NCBI GenBank assembly: GCA_036525795.1
Contig: DATCZS010000104.1
Coordinates: 1-25,660 of the forward strand
Reading direction: 5' to 3'
Length of the DNA: 25,660 bases
Source of the DNA: DATCZS01 sp036525795
GTDB taxonomy: Bacteria; Actinomycetota; Acidimicrobiia; Spongiisociales; ZC4RG35
A model generated the notes under the pieces. The model saw only the letters and a program-made list of their open reading frames with translations, was not told the origin of the DNA and searched no databases. A program made the translations under genes and the position numbers. Positions 7,392 through 15,442 of this stretch are shown here, in pieces. How positions within the stretch are numbered: the stretch's first letter is position 1; each line of letters opens with the position of its first letter.

Positions 7392-8534
7392 ATGCGTACC
7401 AATCCGGTTCTGTCCCGGCTCGGCTCGAATCCGGTCACCGCCGTGCAGGATCTCGCCAGGGCGATGCGAGCGCGGGGAGAGCGGCTCATCGACTTCTCGA
7501 TCGGCGACCCGCGCGAACCCACGCCGGAGATGATCCCGGCGGCGCTGCGCGCCGCGCTCGGTGAGGTGTCCCAGTACCCGACCACCCGGGGACTCCCCGA
7601 GCTGCGGGTGGCCATCGCCGGGTATGTGAAGCGGAGATTCGGCGTCGAGGTCGACCCCGAGACGCAGGTGCTCCCCACCAGCGGAGCGAAAGAGGCGATC
7701 TTCTCTGCGCCGCTCGCCTTCGTGGACCGTGAGGCCGGAGACGCCGTCGTCTACCCGACTCCGGGGTATCCCGTCTACGAGCGAGGGGCGGCCCTGGCCG
7801 GGGCCGAATGCCACCCGGTCGTCCTCGCAGACGATTTCGTGTTCCGCCCCGAGCAGGTCGACGAGATGACGTGGAGGCGGGCGGCGATGGTGTGGATCTG
7901 CTCGCCGCACAACCCGGCCGGATCGGTGATGAACCGCTCCGTGATCGAAGCATTCGTCGACAGGGCGCAGGCGGCGGGCGCCCTCCTCTGTGCAGACGAC
8001 TGCTACGTCGACCTGTACGACGACGAACCGCCCGTCTCGGTGTTGGGGGTGACGGGAGGAGCCATGCGAGGCGCGCTCTCGTTCCTGTCGCTGTCCAAGC
8101 GTTCCGGGATGACCGGATACCGGTCCGGGGCCGTCGTCGGGGATGCGGGCGCCATCGCCGCCCTGACCGGTTTGCGCACCGCCACCGGCACGGCATCGCC
8201 CGAGTTCACACAGGCGGCGGCGGTTGCCGCCTGGTCGGACGACGACCATGTCGCCGAACGGCGCGCCATCTTCGCCGCCAAGAGGCGAATCCTGCGCAAG
8301 GCGTTCGACGAGATGGGTGTCGAGGTGGTGGGATCGACTGCCGGTTTGTACCTGTGGGTGCGGGTCGACGACGATCTCTCCGTGACCCAGCGCCTGCTGA
8401 GCTCGGGAATCGTGGTCTCCCCCGGACGCGCGTTCGGCCCGGGCGGAGAGGGGTACGTCCGACTGGCGATGGTTCCCACCCTCGATGAGTGCGAAGAGGC
8501 GGCCAAGGCGGTGATGGAATGTCTGAGCAACTGA
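7392..8534 (+). CDS. dapC: Succinyldiaminopimelate aminotransferase (DapC)
   Basis: This 380-residue fold-type I PLP aminotransferase most likely transfers an amino group from glutamate to N-succinyl-2-amino-6-ketopimelate in the lysine/meso-diaminopimelate pathway. Evidence of the fold includes the substrate loop FSIGDPREPTP, the SGAKEAI block, CSPHNPAGS, ADDCYVDLY and the PLP lysine Lys236 in LSLSKRSGMTGYR. The family alone would only say class I/II aminotransferase; the specific call comes from the overlapping dapD and following dapE. I chose ATG 7392 because it begins the typical N-terminus (NPVLSRLGSNP) right after the TAGCGT box. It overlaps dapD by 16 bases. Confidence 0.88.
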   Translation: MRTNPVLSRLGSNPVTAVQDLARAMRARGERLIDFSIGDPREPTPEMIPAALRAALGEVSQYPTTRGLPELRVAIAGYVKRRFGVEVDPETQVLPTSGAKEAIFSAPLAFVDREAGDAVVYPTPGYPVYERGAALAGAECHPVVLADDFVFRPEQVDEMTWRRAAMVWICSPHNPAGSVMNRSVIEAFVDRAQAAGALLCADDCYVDLYDDEPPVSVLGVTGGAMRGALSFLSLSKRSGMTGYRSGAVVGDAGAIAALTGLRTATGTASPEFTQAAAVAAWSDDDHVAERRAIFAAKRRILRKAFDEMGVEVVGSTAGLYLWVRVDDDLSVTQRLLSSGIVVSPGRAFGPGGEGYVRLAMVPTLDECEEAAKAVMECLSN

Positions 8535-9322
8535 TCAGGGCGGCGTACGCAGGCGAGATCGAACTGGTCGAGGCCGAGGAGGCGATCCGGAGCACGATCG
8601 CCTCCCTCGACCGGGGCGAGCTGCGGGTCGCCGAGAAGAGAGACGGGGCCTGGGAGGTGAACGACTGGGCCAAGGAGGCGATCCTCCTCTACTTCCGTAT
8701 CGCCGAAATGACCACCTTCGAGGTCGGGCCGTTCGAGTTCCACGACAAGATCCCCATCAAACACGGGCTGGCCGACCAGGGCGTTCGCGTGGTTCCGCCG
8801 GGAACCGTGCGATACGGCGCCTTCTGCGAGCCGGGGGTGATCGTGATGCCCGGCTACGTCAACATCGGGGCGTACGTGGGCGCAGGCACCATGGTGGACA
8901 CGTGGGCGACGGTGGGATCGTGCGCCCAGATCGGGCGCAACGTCCACCTCGCCGGAGGAGTGGGGGTGGGAGGTGTGCTGGAACCGCCCAACGCCCGTCC
9001 GGTGATCATCGAGGACCGGGCCTTCATCGGCAGCCGCTGCATCATCACCGAGGGCGCCCTGATCGAGGAGGGGGCCGTGCTGGGGGCCAACACCACGATC
9101 ACCGCCTCGATCCCGATCATCGACGTCACCGGTCCGGAGCGGGTCGAGTACAAGGGGAGGGTGCCGGCGGGCGCCATCGTGGTGCAGGGGACCCGTCCGA
9201 AGGAGTTCGCCTCAGGCACGGTCCACCTCCAATGCGCATACATCATCGGTTGGCGAGAAGACCGCCACGACGCCCGGCTCGGGCTCAACGAGTACCTGCG
9301 CGATCTCGGGGTCCAGGTGTGA
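8519..9322 (+). CDS. dapD: Tetrahydrodipicolinate N-succinyltransferase (DapD)
   Basis: DapD moves succinyl from succinyl-CoA to tetrahydrodipicolinate, the first committed step of the succinylase branch to diaminopimelate. The protein has 267 residues. An N-terminal helical region is followed by KEAILLYFRI and FEFHDKIPIKHG. A left-handed beta-helix of hexapeptide repeats comes next (about 105-205), including YVNIGAYVGAGTMVDTWATV and VGVGGVLEPP. The C-terminus RPKEFASGTVHL is also typical. Length and motifs resemble the E. coli-type enzyme rather than the longer mycobacterial DapD, as I recall that family. The ATG at 8519 overlaps dapC by 16 bases, with a weak AAGGCGG upstream. Its stop overlaps the dapE start. 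Confidence 0.93.
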   Translation: MSEQLIRAAYAGEIELVEAEEAIRSTIASLDRGELRVAEKRDGAWEVNDWAKEAILLYFRIAEMTTFEVGPFEFHDKIPIKHGLADQGVRVVPPGTVRYGAFCEPGVIVMPGYVNIGAYVGAGTMVDTWATVGSCAQIGRNVHLAGGVGVGGVLEPPNARPVIIEDRAFIGSRCIITEGALIEEGAVLGANTTITASIPIIDVTGPERVEYKGRVPAGAIVVQGTRPKEFASGTVHLQCAYIIGWREDRHDARLGLNEYLRDLGVQV

Positions 9323-10362
9323 GCGACCTCGTCGATTCGCTCCGGTGGCTGGTCGACATCCCCTCCGAGACGGGGCACGAGGACGAGATCTGCGCCGCGA
9401 TCGAGCGCCGGCTCGACCGCTTCCGCCGAGTGCGGGTCGGCCGCTCGCTGGTGGTGGGCGAGACAACCGGGAAGCCGATTTTCCTGCTGGTCGGCCACAT
9501 CGACACGGTGCCCAGCCAGGGCCAGGGGCCGGCGTTCGTCGAGGGCGGCCGGCTTCACGGGCTGGGCGCCACCGACATGAAGGGCGGGGTGGCGGTGATG
9601 ATCCACCTGCTCGAGGACCCGCTGGTGACCGAGGGGCCCTTCGACGTGATCGGCGTGTTCTACGACGCCGAGGAGGGCCCGGCCGCCGCCAACGGGCTCG
9701 AGACGGTCCTCCAGACGGTCCCGTGGCTGGGCGGGGCCGAGTTTGGGATCGTCCTCGAGCCCTCGGATGGAGAGATCCAGATCGGATGCAACGGCGCGAT
9801 CAACGCCACCGTGCGGTTCATGGGGAAGTCGGCCCACTCGGCGCGACCGTGGTGGGGGGAGAACGCCATCACCAAGGCGGGCGAGTGGCTGGCGGGAATG
9901 CACTCGCGCCGGCCCGAGGTGTTCGTGATCGACGGACTGGAGTACCGGGAGGTGATGTCGGTCACCACGGCCGAGGGAGGGGTGGCGCGCAACATCATTC
10001 CGCCTTCGTTCGATCTCAACCTGAACTACAGGTTCAACCCGGGGCGAACCGTCGATGAGGCGACTCGGGAGCTGATGGCGGCGTGTGCGGCGGCGGACGC
10101 GGTGGAGGTGGTCGATGCCGCCCCGGCCGGACCGGTGCGGGCCGATCACCCGCTCGTCGGCAGGCTGGTGGAGGCCTCCGGGGGGCGGCTTGCCGCCAAG
10201 CAAGGGTGGACCGATGTCGCCCGACTCGGCGTGTACGGCATCCCGGCGGTCAACTATGGCCCGGGCGAGGCGATCCAGGCCCACCAGGCGGACGAGAGCG
10301 TTCGGCTCAGCGACCTCGACGAGGCGTACTCGGCGCTGCGGCGTCTGCTGTCGGAGGGCTGA
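9319..10362 (+). CDS. dapE: Succinyl-diaminopimelate desuccinylase (DapE)
   Basis: DapE is a di-zinc M20 hydrolase that cleaves N-succinyl-LL-diaminopimelate to succinate and LL-diaminopimelate. The protein has 347 residues from a GTG that overlaps the dapD stop by 4 bases (GTGA). Metal and catalytic residues are visible: His60 and Asp62 (GHIDTVP), Asp86 (GATDMKGG), the catalytic Glu118-Glu119 (YDAEEGP) and His322 near the end (IQAHQADE). A dimerisation domain follows the first catalytic half (NGAINATVRFMGKSAHSARP). M20 enzymes also include ArgE-like deacetylases, but the dapC-dapD context makes DapE the best call. Its TGA stop directly abuts the stop of the convergent gene, with no space for a terminator. 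Confidence 0.92.
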   Translation: MSDLVDSLRWLVDIPSETGHEDEICAAIERRLDRFRRVRVGRSLVVGETTGKPIFLLVGHIDTVPSQGQGPAFVEGGRLHGLGATDMKGGVAVMIHLLEDPLVTEGPFDVIGVFYDAEEGPAAANGLETVLQTVPWLGGAEFGIVLEPSDGEIQIGCNGAINATVRFMGKSAHSARPWWGENAITKAGEWLAGMHSRRPEVFVIDGLEYREVMSVTTAEGGVARNIIPPSFDLNLNYRFNPGRTVDEATRELMAACAAADAVEVVDAAPAGPVRADHPLVGRLVEASGGRLAAKQGWTDVARLGVYGIPAVNYGPGEAIQAHQADESVRLSDLDEAYSALRRLLSEG

Positions 10363-11841
10363 TCAGGCGTCGAGCCTGGCGGCGATCTCGTAGGTCCCCG
10401 CTCCGGGCGCGAGCCAGTGCGTCCATACCACCACACCGCCTGTGACGGCACGGGCGAACACCGACGCCGGGAGCCGCGACGAATAGAGCACGCTTCGCTC
10501 GTCCCCGCCGGTGATGCGTATCCGGTGGCCTTCCACCGCCAGCGGCTCTTCGTCGATGGGGCGCCACTCTCCGCCGTCGACGCGAATCCGGGCCTCCGGC
10601 AGGTCGAGTGCCAGCTCGGGCCCGAATCGGCCCTCGAGCACCCCGTTCAGCCGATACCCGAGAACCAGGGTGAGGCCTTCGAGAACGAGGTCGCACTCGA
10701 CCGAGCCGCCGGCGATGCGGCCCGAGAACACGGCCCGGGTGCGATCGCGGCTCTCCTCCAACAGGTCGATGGCGAGCGTCCCGAAGTCCACAGACTCGTC
10801 GTCTGTCTCCTGGTGGCGGAGCAGATGCCCGATCGGCCCATCGACGAGGGTGCCAAGCGGCCTCGTCTCCTGCTTGTCGTCGAGGACCAGGATCGTGCCG
10901 CCTTCGGCCAGGTCGAGCACGAGGGAGGCCTGGGGAAGCTCGATGTGGAGGTCCTCGCTCCCGTCCCCGTCCCAGTCGATCCGCGTGACGCTGGCCCAGT
11001 CGTCGCCGCGTCTCCTTGCCAGGTCGATCGCCCTGCGAGCGGAGATCAGGTGACGGTGCGCGTCGCCCAGGACCGACGCCCGCAGGTGCGGCGGCGGTGG
11101 GTCGGCGAGGGTGGCGGCCACTGCGGCCACGCTGTCGAGGACCTCGTCTGCGGTTCGCTCCGGCACTCGAGTGGACAGGCGGATGATCTTGCGTCGAATC
11201 AGGTCGAGGTCGGGATCCGGCATCTCGGCTGCCGGGTGAACGACGGCCCGCCCGACCATCCGGTGTTCGGTGAAGTAGGCACCGGGGGTGGTGGCGCATC
11301 CCAACGGGATGGATTCGAGAGCAGACTCGACGTCGTCGATGCCGACGATCCACACCGCCAGTTCGTCTCCGCTCTCCTGACCGGTGCCGGCACCTGTCAC
11401 CGGAAGCACTGCGTCGAGATACGACACCACCCCTGGCACGGTCAACTCCGGTCCCCCGACGATGAGCCCCCCGATCCCGTTGCGGGTGAGGGTCGGGAGC
11501 AGGTGGACCGGCCACGGGCGTTTGGTGGCGAGCACGTTCCCGGCGAAGCCCAGCCGCCCCGCCCCGTCGATCTCGCGCTGGATCATGCGTTCCAGCACGG
11601 GAACGGGAAGCACCGTCGGATCGGGCGAACCGAGCGCGGTACGAATGAACTCGGCTCCCTCGGCCAGCCGGGGCACCCCGGGCGAGCCGGAATGCAGCGC
11701 CGCGTAGGCGGTGCTCGGGAGCAGGAAACTGCACGGGGTGTGAGGGTGTCGCTCGAGGATCTCCGCCAGTCTCCCGACGGCGTCCCCGATGGCATCACGG
11801 GACGGAGGAAGCGTCAGATCGGCGACCACGGCGACGTGCAT
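10363..11841 (-). CDS. GH57 4-alpha-glucanotransferase-like protein, probably catalytically inactive
   Basis: This 492-residue protein shows the layout of GH57 alpha-amylase/4-alpha-glucanotransferases. Residues 280-488 resemble the C-terminal domain DUF1926: DWDGDGSEDLHIELP, EGGTILVLDDK, FGPELALDLPEARI and SVLYSSRLP. Residues 210-275 resemble DUF1925 (LIRRKIIRLSTRVPE, then PHLRASVLGDAHRHLISA), but the usual AQCNDAYWHGVFGG block is missing. Residues 1-180 fit a decayed catalytic domain. LATKRPWPVHLL (104-115) sits where the family has a TERVWEP-like nucleophile motif, which would put Lys107 at the catalytic Glu. The N-terminal His-Gln-Pro motif is also absent. The protein is probably cytoplasmic, as I see no signal peptide. 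A binding or regulatory role in glycogen metabolism is speculation. The start is supported by TAGCTT 6 bases upstream. Confidence 0.7.
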   Translation of the reverse strand: MHVAVVADLTLPPSRDAIGDAVGRLAEILERHPHTPCSFLLPSTAYAALHSGSPGVPRLAEGAEFIRTALGSPDPTVLPVPVLERMIQREIDGAGRLGFAGNVLATKRPWPVHLLPTLTRNGIGGLIVGGPELTVPGVVSYLDAVLPVTGAGTGQESGDELAVWIVGIDDVESALESIPLGCATTPGAYFTEHRMVGRAVVHPAAEMPDPDLDLIRRKIIRLSTRVPERTADEVLDSVAAVAATLADPPPPHLRASVLGDAHRHLISARRAIDLARRRGDDWASVTRIDWDGDGSEDLHIELPQASLVLDLAEGGTILVLDDKQETRPLGTLVDGPIGHLLRHQETDDESVDFGTLAIDLLEESRDRTRAVFSGRIAGGSVECDLVLEGLTLVLGYRLNGVLEGRFGPELALDLPEARIRVDGGEWRPIDEEPLAVEGHRIRITGGDERSVLYSSRLPASVFARAVTGGVVVWTHWLAPGAGTYEIAARLDA

Positions 11842-11847
11842 GCTCTG

Positions 11848-11853
11848 AAGCTA
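11848..11853 (-). promoter_or_regulatory. -10 box TAGCTT for the GH57-like gene
   Basis: TAGCTT, within CTAGCTT, ends 6 bases before the ATG at 11841, consistent with leaderless transcription. It lies in the 50-base gap after the small membrane gene. Confidence 0.5.
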
Positions 11854-11891
11854 GCGGTCGGAGATCGCTGCGTTCGCCCCCTGGGGCCGGC

Positions 11892-12164
11892 TCAGCGTCT
11901 GCGTCTCCCCAGGGTCAAGGCGAGAACCGGGAGGATCACCACCGCCGCCCGCGGGCGGAGGATCAGCACGAGCAGGCTGAGGCCACCGATGAGCAGTGAG
12001 CGCGGATTCACGCTCTCGAAGGCCGGGTAGGCGATCCAGATCGCGCCGAGGATGACCGCCACCCGCACGGCGATTCCGACGGTCTCGTTGGAGTCCGAGA
12101 TCCACGCCCACGCCGAGAACGCCCCTGCGGCCAGCGCCGCCACCCCGATCAGTCTTCGTGACAT
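11892..12164 (-). CDS. Small integral membrane protein
   Basis: This is a 90-residue very hydrophobic protein with about three membrane segments: near residues 5-22, 30-50 (VGIAVRVAVILGAIWIAY) and 58-84. It ends in a positively charged GRRRR tail. I do not recognise the family. I chose the ATG at 12164 rather than the in-frame TTG three codons upstream, because TAGGTT lies 7 bases before the ATG. It is divergent from gatC with only 56 bases between the two start codons, and upstream of the GH57-like gene on the same strand. Confidence 0.6.
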   Translation of the reverse strand: MSRRLIGVAALAAGAFSAWAWISDSNETVGIAVRVAVILGAIWIAYPAFESVNPRSLLIGGLSLLVLILRPRAAVVILPVLALTLGRRRR

Positions 12165-12171
12165 CGACGCC

Positions 12172-12177
12172 AACCTA
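12172..12177 (-). promoter_or_regulatory. -10 box TAGGTT for the small membrane protein
   Basis: TAGGTT lies 7 bases upstream of the ATG at 12164. It faces the gatC box at 12208-12213 across a 30-base space. Confidence 0.45.
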
Positions 12178-12207
12178 ACGGGATGAGAGCCAATCGCCGG
12201 CCACCCC

Positions 12208-12213
12208 TACACT
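12208..12213 (+). promoter_or_regulatory. -10 box TACACT of the gatCAB operon
   Basis: TACACT lies 7 bases before the gatC ATG. The same hexamer precedes the genes starting at 7317 and 19829. No Shine-Dalgarno can fit between the box and the start codon, so the operon is probably leaderless. Confidence 0.55.
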
Positions 12214-12220
12214 CTCGCCC

Positions 12221-12511
12221 ATGCCGATCGACATCGACATCGCCCACGTCGCCCGTCTGGCCCGCCTGGACCTCGACGACGACGCTCTCGCCACGTACCG
12301 GACCCAGCTCGGGGTCATCCTGGATCACGCGGCCCGGGTGCAGACCGTGGACGTCGAGGGAGTGGAGCCGACGGCCCATCCGCTCGGCTTCACCAACGCC
12401 TTCCGCCCCGACGAGATCCGCCCGTCTCTCGACCGTGACGAAGTCCTGGCGGCTGCTCCGCAGGTGCGAGACGGCTACTTCGTGGCGCCTCCCGCACTGG
12501 AGCAGGACTGA
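12221..12511 (+). CDS. gatC: Asp-tRNA(Asn)/Glu-tRNA(Gln) amidotransferase subunit C
   Basis: GatC is the small structural subunit of the GatCAB amidotransferase, wrapping the GatA-GatB interface. The protein has 96 residues, the usual size. The N-terminal helices read IDIAHVARLARLDLDDDAL, followed by the conserved loop VEPTAHPLGFTNAFRPDEI (about 48-66) and a C-terminal DGYFVAPP that resembles the family ending FF.VP. It is followed by gatA after 2 bases and gatB, giving a complete operon. Confidence 0.95.
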   Translation: MPIDIDIAHVARLARLDLDDDALATYRTQLGVILDHAARVQTVDVEGVEPTAHPLGFTNAFRPDEIRPSLDRDEVLAAAPQVRDGYFVAPPALEQD

Positions 12512-12513
12512 CC

Positions 12514-13983
12514 GTGGGCCTGGCCGATCTCACCATCGCCGAGGCGGCCCGGGGGTTGCGTCAGGGTGCCCACACCGCCCGCGACCTGCTCGACGCGGTG
12601 ATCGAACGGGCTTCCATGACCGAGGCGGAATTGCACTGCTACCTCACGCTCGATCGGTCGGGCGCGTACCCCGCCGCCGAGGCGGCGGACGAGCGCGTGA
12701 AGCGGGGCGCGCCGCTCGGACCCCTCGATGGCATTCCGATCGCGGTAAAGGACAACATGTGTACCCGGGGTGTGGAGACCACCTGTGCCTCCCAGATCCT
12801 GGCCGGATACCGGCCTCCCTACGACGCCACGGCCATTCGCCGGCTGCGAGAGGCGGGTGCGGTGATCACCGGAAAGGCCAACCTCGACGAGTTCGCCATG
12901 GGGTCGTCCACGGAGAACTCGGCGTTCGGGCCGACCAGGAACCCGTGGAACACCGACCGCGTCCCGGGGGGGTCTTCGGGCGGGTCGGCGGCCGCGGTGG
13001 CGGTCGGATCCGCCCTGGCGTCCCTCGGCTCGGACACGGGCGGGTCGATCAGACAACCGGCGTCGCTGTGCGGCGTCGTCGGCGTCAAGCCGACCTACGG
13101 CCTGGTGAGCCGGTTCGGGCTCGTGGCGTTCGGCTCGTCGCTGGACCAGATCGGCCCGTTTGCCCGAACCGTGGAGGACTCGGTGACGGTGCTGTCGACG
13201 ATCATGGGCCACGACCCCCTCGACGCGACGTCCTGGCGCGGCGACTATCCGGATCCGGCGAGTCTGCTCGACGCAGGGGTGGAGGGCATGCGGATCGGCG
13301 TCGTCCGCGAGCTGTCGGGGGAAGGGTACGAGCGGCCGGTGTCGGATGCCGTTCGCCGGACGATCGACGCCCTGGAAGCGGCCGGCGCCTCGGTGGTGGA
13401 GGTCTCTATCCCCACCTGCGAGGTGGCGCTGTCGACCTACTACCTGATCGCGCCGGCGGAGTGCTCGGCCAATCTGGCCCGTTTCGACGGGATCCGGTAC
13501 GGGCTCCGGGTGGAGGGAGCCACGACCGAGGAGATGATGGCGAAGACCAGGGCGGCCGGCTTCGGCCCCGAGGTGACCCGCCGGATCCTCCTCGGAACCT
13601 ACGCCCTGTCCGCCGGGTACTACGACGCCTTCTACGGGCAGGCGCAGAAGGTGCGGACCGTCCTCCAGGGAGAGTTCGCGTCCGCCTACGAGAAGGTGGA
13701 CGTGCTCGTATCGCCGACCAGCCCGACCGTGGCATTCGAGATGGAGGCACGAACCGCCGATCCGCTGGCCATGTACCTCAGCGACATCTGCAACATCCCC
13801 TCGAATCTCGCAGGCCATCCCGCCATGTCCGTCCCCATCGGGCTGGACGACCAGGGTCTTCCGATCGGCTTTCAGGTCATGGCACCTGCCTTCGGAGAGG
13901 CGCAGATGTTCCGGGTGGCGGCGGAGGTCGAGCGACTTTCGGGCTTCGCCGCCCGGCCTCAGATGGCCGAGGCCCTGGCATGA
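12514..13983 (+). CDS. gatA: Asp-tRNA(Asn)/Glu-tRNA(Gln) amidotransferase subunit A
   Basis: GatA is the amidase subunit that frees ammonia from glutamine and feeds it to GatB. The protein has 489 residues and starts at a GTG 2 bases after the gatC stop. The amidase-signature catalytic triad is intact: Lys79 (IAVKDN), the cis-Ser Ser154 (PGGSSGGS) and the nucleophile Ser178 (DTGGSIRQP). YDAFYGQAQKVRT and PTSPTVAFE near the C-terminal third are also typical of GatA rather than other amidases. Its stop overlaps the gatB start by 4 bases (ATGA), implying coupled translation. Confidence 0.97.
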   Translation: MGLADLTIAEAARGLRQGAHTARDLLDAVIERASMTEAELHCYLTLDRSGAYPAAEAADERVKRGAPLGPLDGIPIAVKDNMCTRGVETTCASQILAGYRPPYDATAIRRLREAGAVITGKANLDEFAMGSSTENSAFGPTRNPWNTDRVPGGSSGGSAAAVAVGSALASLGSDTGGSIRQPASLCGVVGVKPTYGLVSRFGLVAFGSSLDQIGPFARTVEDSVTVLSTIMGHDPLDATSWRGDYPDPASLLDAGVEGMRIGVVRELSGEGYERPVSDAVRRTIDALEAAGASVVEVSIPTCEVALSTYYLIAPAECSANLARFDGIRYGLRVEGATTEEMMAKTRAAGFGPEVTRRILLGTYALSAGYYDAFYGQAQKVRTVLQGEFASAYEKVDVLVSPTSPTVAFEMEARTADPLAMYLSDICNIPSNLAGHPAMSVPIGLDDQGLPIGFQVMAPAFGEAQMFRVAAEVERLSGFAARPQMAEALA

Positions 13984-15440
13984 GCGGCACTCCCCCCGGC
14001 TGGGAGGCCGTGATCGGCATCGAGGTGCACGTCGAGCTGCTCACCAACTCGAAGATGTTCTGCGGATGCAAAGTCGGCTTCGGGGACGAGCCGAACGTGA
14101 ACGTGTGTCCGACCTGTCTGGGTCTGCCGGGAGCTCTGCCCGTCACCAATCGGACCGCCATCGAGTGGATCTCCAAGATCGGGCTGGCTCTCAACTGCGA
14201 GGTCAGCCCCGTGTCGATCTTCCACCGCAAGAACTACTTCTACGCCGATCTGCCCAAGAACTACCAGATCTCCCAGTTCGACATCCCGGTGTGCCGCAAC
14301 GGCCACCTCGACGTCGAGGCGGAAGGCGAGACGGTGCGGGTGGGCATCGAACGCGCCCACCAGGAAGAGGACACGGGCAAGTCCGTCCACATCGGCGACG
14401 GGGGGCGCATCCACTCGGCCACCGAGACGCTGCTCGACTTCAACCGGTCCGGGGTACCGCTCGTCGAGATCGTGTCGATGCCCGACATACGGACCCCCGC
14501 CCAGGCCCGCGCCTATGCCCAGGCGCTGCGCTCGGTGATCCTCGAGCTCGGGGTGTCAGACGCCAAGCTGGAAGAGGGCTCGATGCGCTTCGACGCCAAC
14601 ATCTCGGTCAGGCCCTCCGGAGCCGCCGAGTTCGGGACCAAGGTCGAGATCAAGAACATGAACTCGTTCCGATCTCTCGAGCGGGCCGTCGCCTTCGAGA
14701 TCACCCGCCAGGTGAACGAGCTCGAGTCAGGGGGCACGATCATCCAAGAGACCCGTCATTGGGAGGAAGAGGCGGGGGTCACCCACGGCATGCGCACCAA
14801 GGAGGGGAGCTCGGACTATCGCTACTTCCCCGAGCCCGACCTCGTGCCGATCGAGATCGACGAAGCCTGGAAGCAGGCCATCGCCGCCACCCTCCCCGAG
14901 CTGCCCGCCGAGCGGAAGGCCCGCTTCGTCGGGATGGGAGTCGACGATCACACCGCCGGGGTCCTCTCGGGAGCCGACGTCTCGCTTCGCAGGGTGTTCG
15001 ACGAGGCGATCGCCGCCGGCGCCGACCCGAAGGCTGCCGCCCTGTGGGCGACGGGGGAGGTCACCGCCTGGCTGCGGCGCGAGGAGATGGACCCGTCACA
15101 GGTCGCGCTGACGGGGGAGCAGCTCGCCCAGCTGGTGGGAATGATCGCGGACGGCTCGGTCTCCTCGTCCGCCGCCAAGGACGTGCTCGACGGCGTGATG
15201 CGGGGTGAGGGAACCCCCGGAGAGGTGGCCGACGCCCGGGACTTGCGCCAGATCTCCGATACCGCAGCCATCGAGGCGGCGGTCGACACGGTGCTGGCGG
15301 CCAACGCCGATGCGGTGGAACGCTTCCGGGCGGGCGAGCAGAAGGTGGTGGGGTTCCTGGTCGGCCAGGTGATGCGCGCCACCCAGGGCAAGGCCGACCC
15401 CAAGGTCGTCAACCGCTTCCTGCAGGAGAAGCTGGGCTGA
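13980..15440 (+). CDS. gatB: Asp-tRNA(Asn)/Glu-tRNA(Gln) amidotransferase subunit B
   Basis: GatB phosphorylates mischarged Glu-tRNA(Gln) or Asp-tRNA(Asn) and amidates it. The protein has 486 residues. The cradle domain begins with VIGIEVHVELLT and continues through cysteines likely to bind zinc (FCGCK, then VCPTCLGLPG). KNYFYADLPKNYQISQFD, the HQEEDTGKS block and DFNRSGVPLVEIV are family hallmarks. The C-terminal helical and YqeY-like tRNA-binding part runs from about residue 290 to the end. It indicates that this organism makes Gln-tRNA and/or Asn-tRNA by the indirect route. A HAD gene follows after 2 bases. Confidence 0.97.
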   Translation: MSGTPPGWEAVIGIEVHVELLTNSKMFCGCKVGFGDEPNVNVCPTCLGLPGALPVTNRTAIEWISKIGLALNCEVSPVSIFHRKNYFYADLPKNYQISQFDIPVCRNGHLDVEAEGETVRVGIERAHQEEDTGKSVHIGDGGRIHSATETLLDFNRSGVPLVEIVSMPDIRTPAQARAYAQALRSVILELGVSDAKLEEGSMRFDANISVRPSGAAEFGTKVEIKNMNSFRSLERAVAFEITRQVNELESGGTIIQETRHWEEEAGVTHGMRTKEGSSDYRYFPEPDLVPIEIDEAWKQAIAATLPELPAERKARFVGMGVDDHTAGVLSGADVSLRRVFDEAIAAGADPKAAALWATGEVTAWLRREEMDPSQVALTGEQLAQLVGMIADGSVSSSAAKDVLDGVMRGEGTPGEVADARDLRQISDTAAIEAAVDTVLAANADAVERFRAGEQKVVGFLVGQVMRATQGKADPKVVNRFLQEKLG

Positions 15441-15442
15441 GC

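Noticed and set aside
8854..10284. Long open frame (476 codons) on the minus strand
   Set aside because: It is antisense to dapD and dapE, which have clear catalytic motifs. The His/Arg/Pro-rich composition is typical of a shadow frame.
10417..12030. Long open frame (537 codons) on the plus strand
   Set aside because: It lies antisense to the GH57-like and small membrane genes, and its Arg/Pro/Gly/Asp-rich translation fits no family. It is a high-GC shadow.
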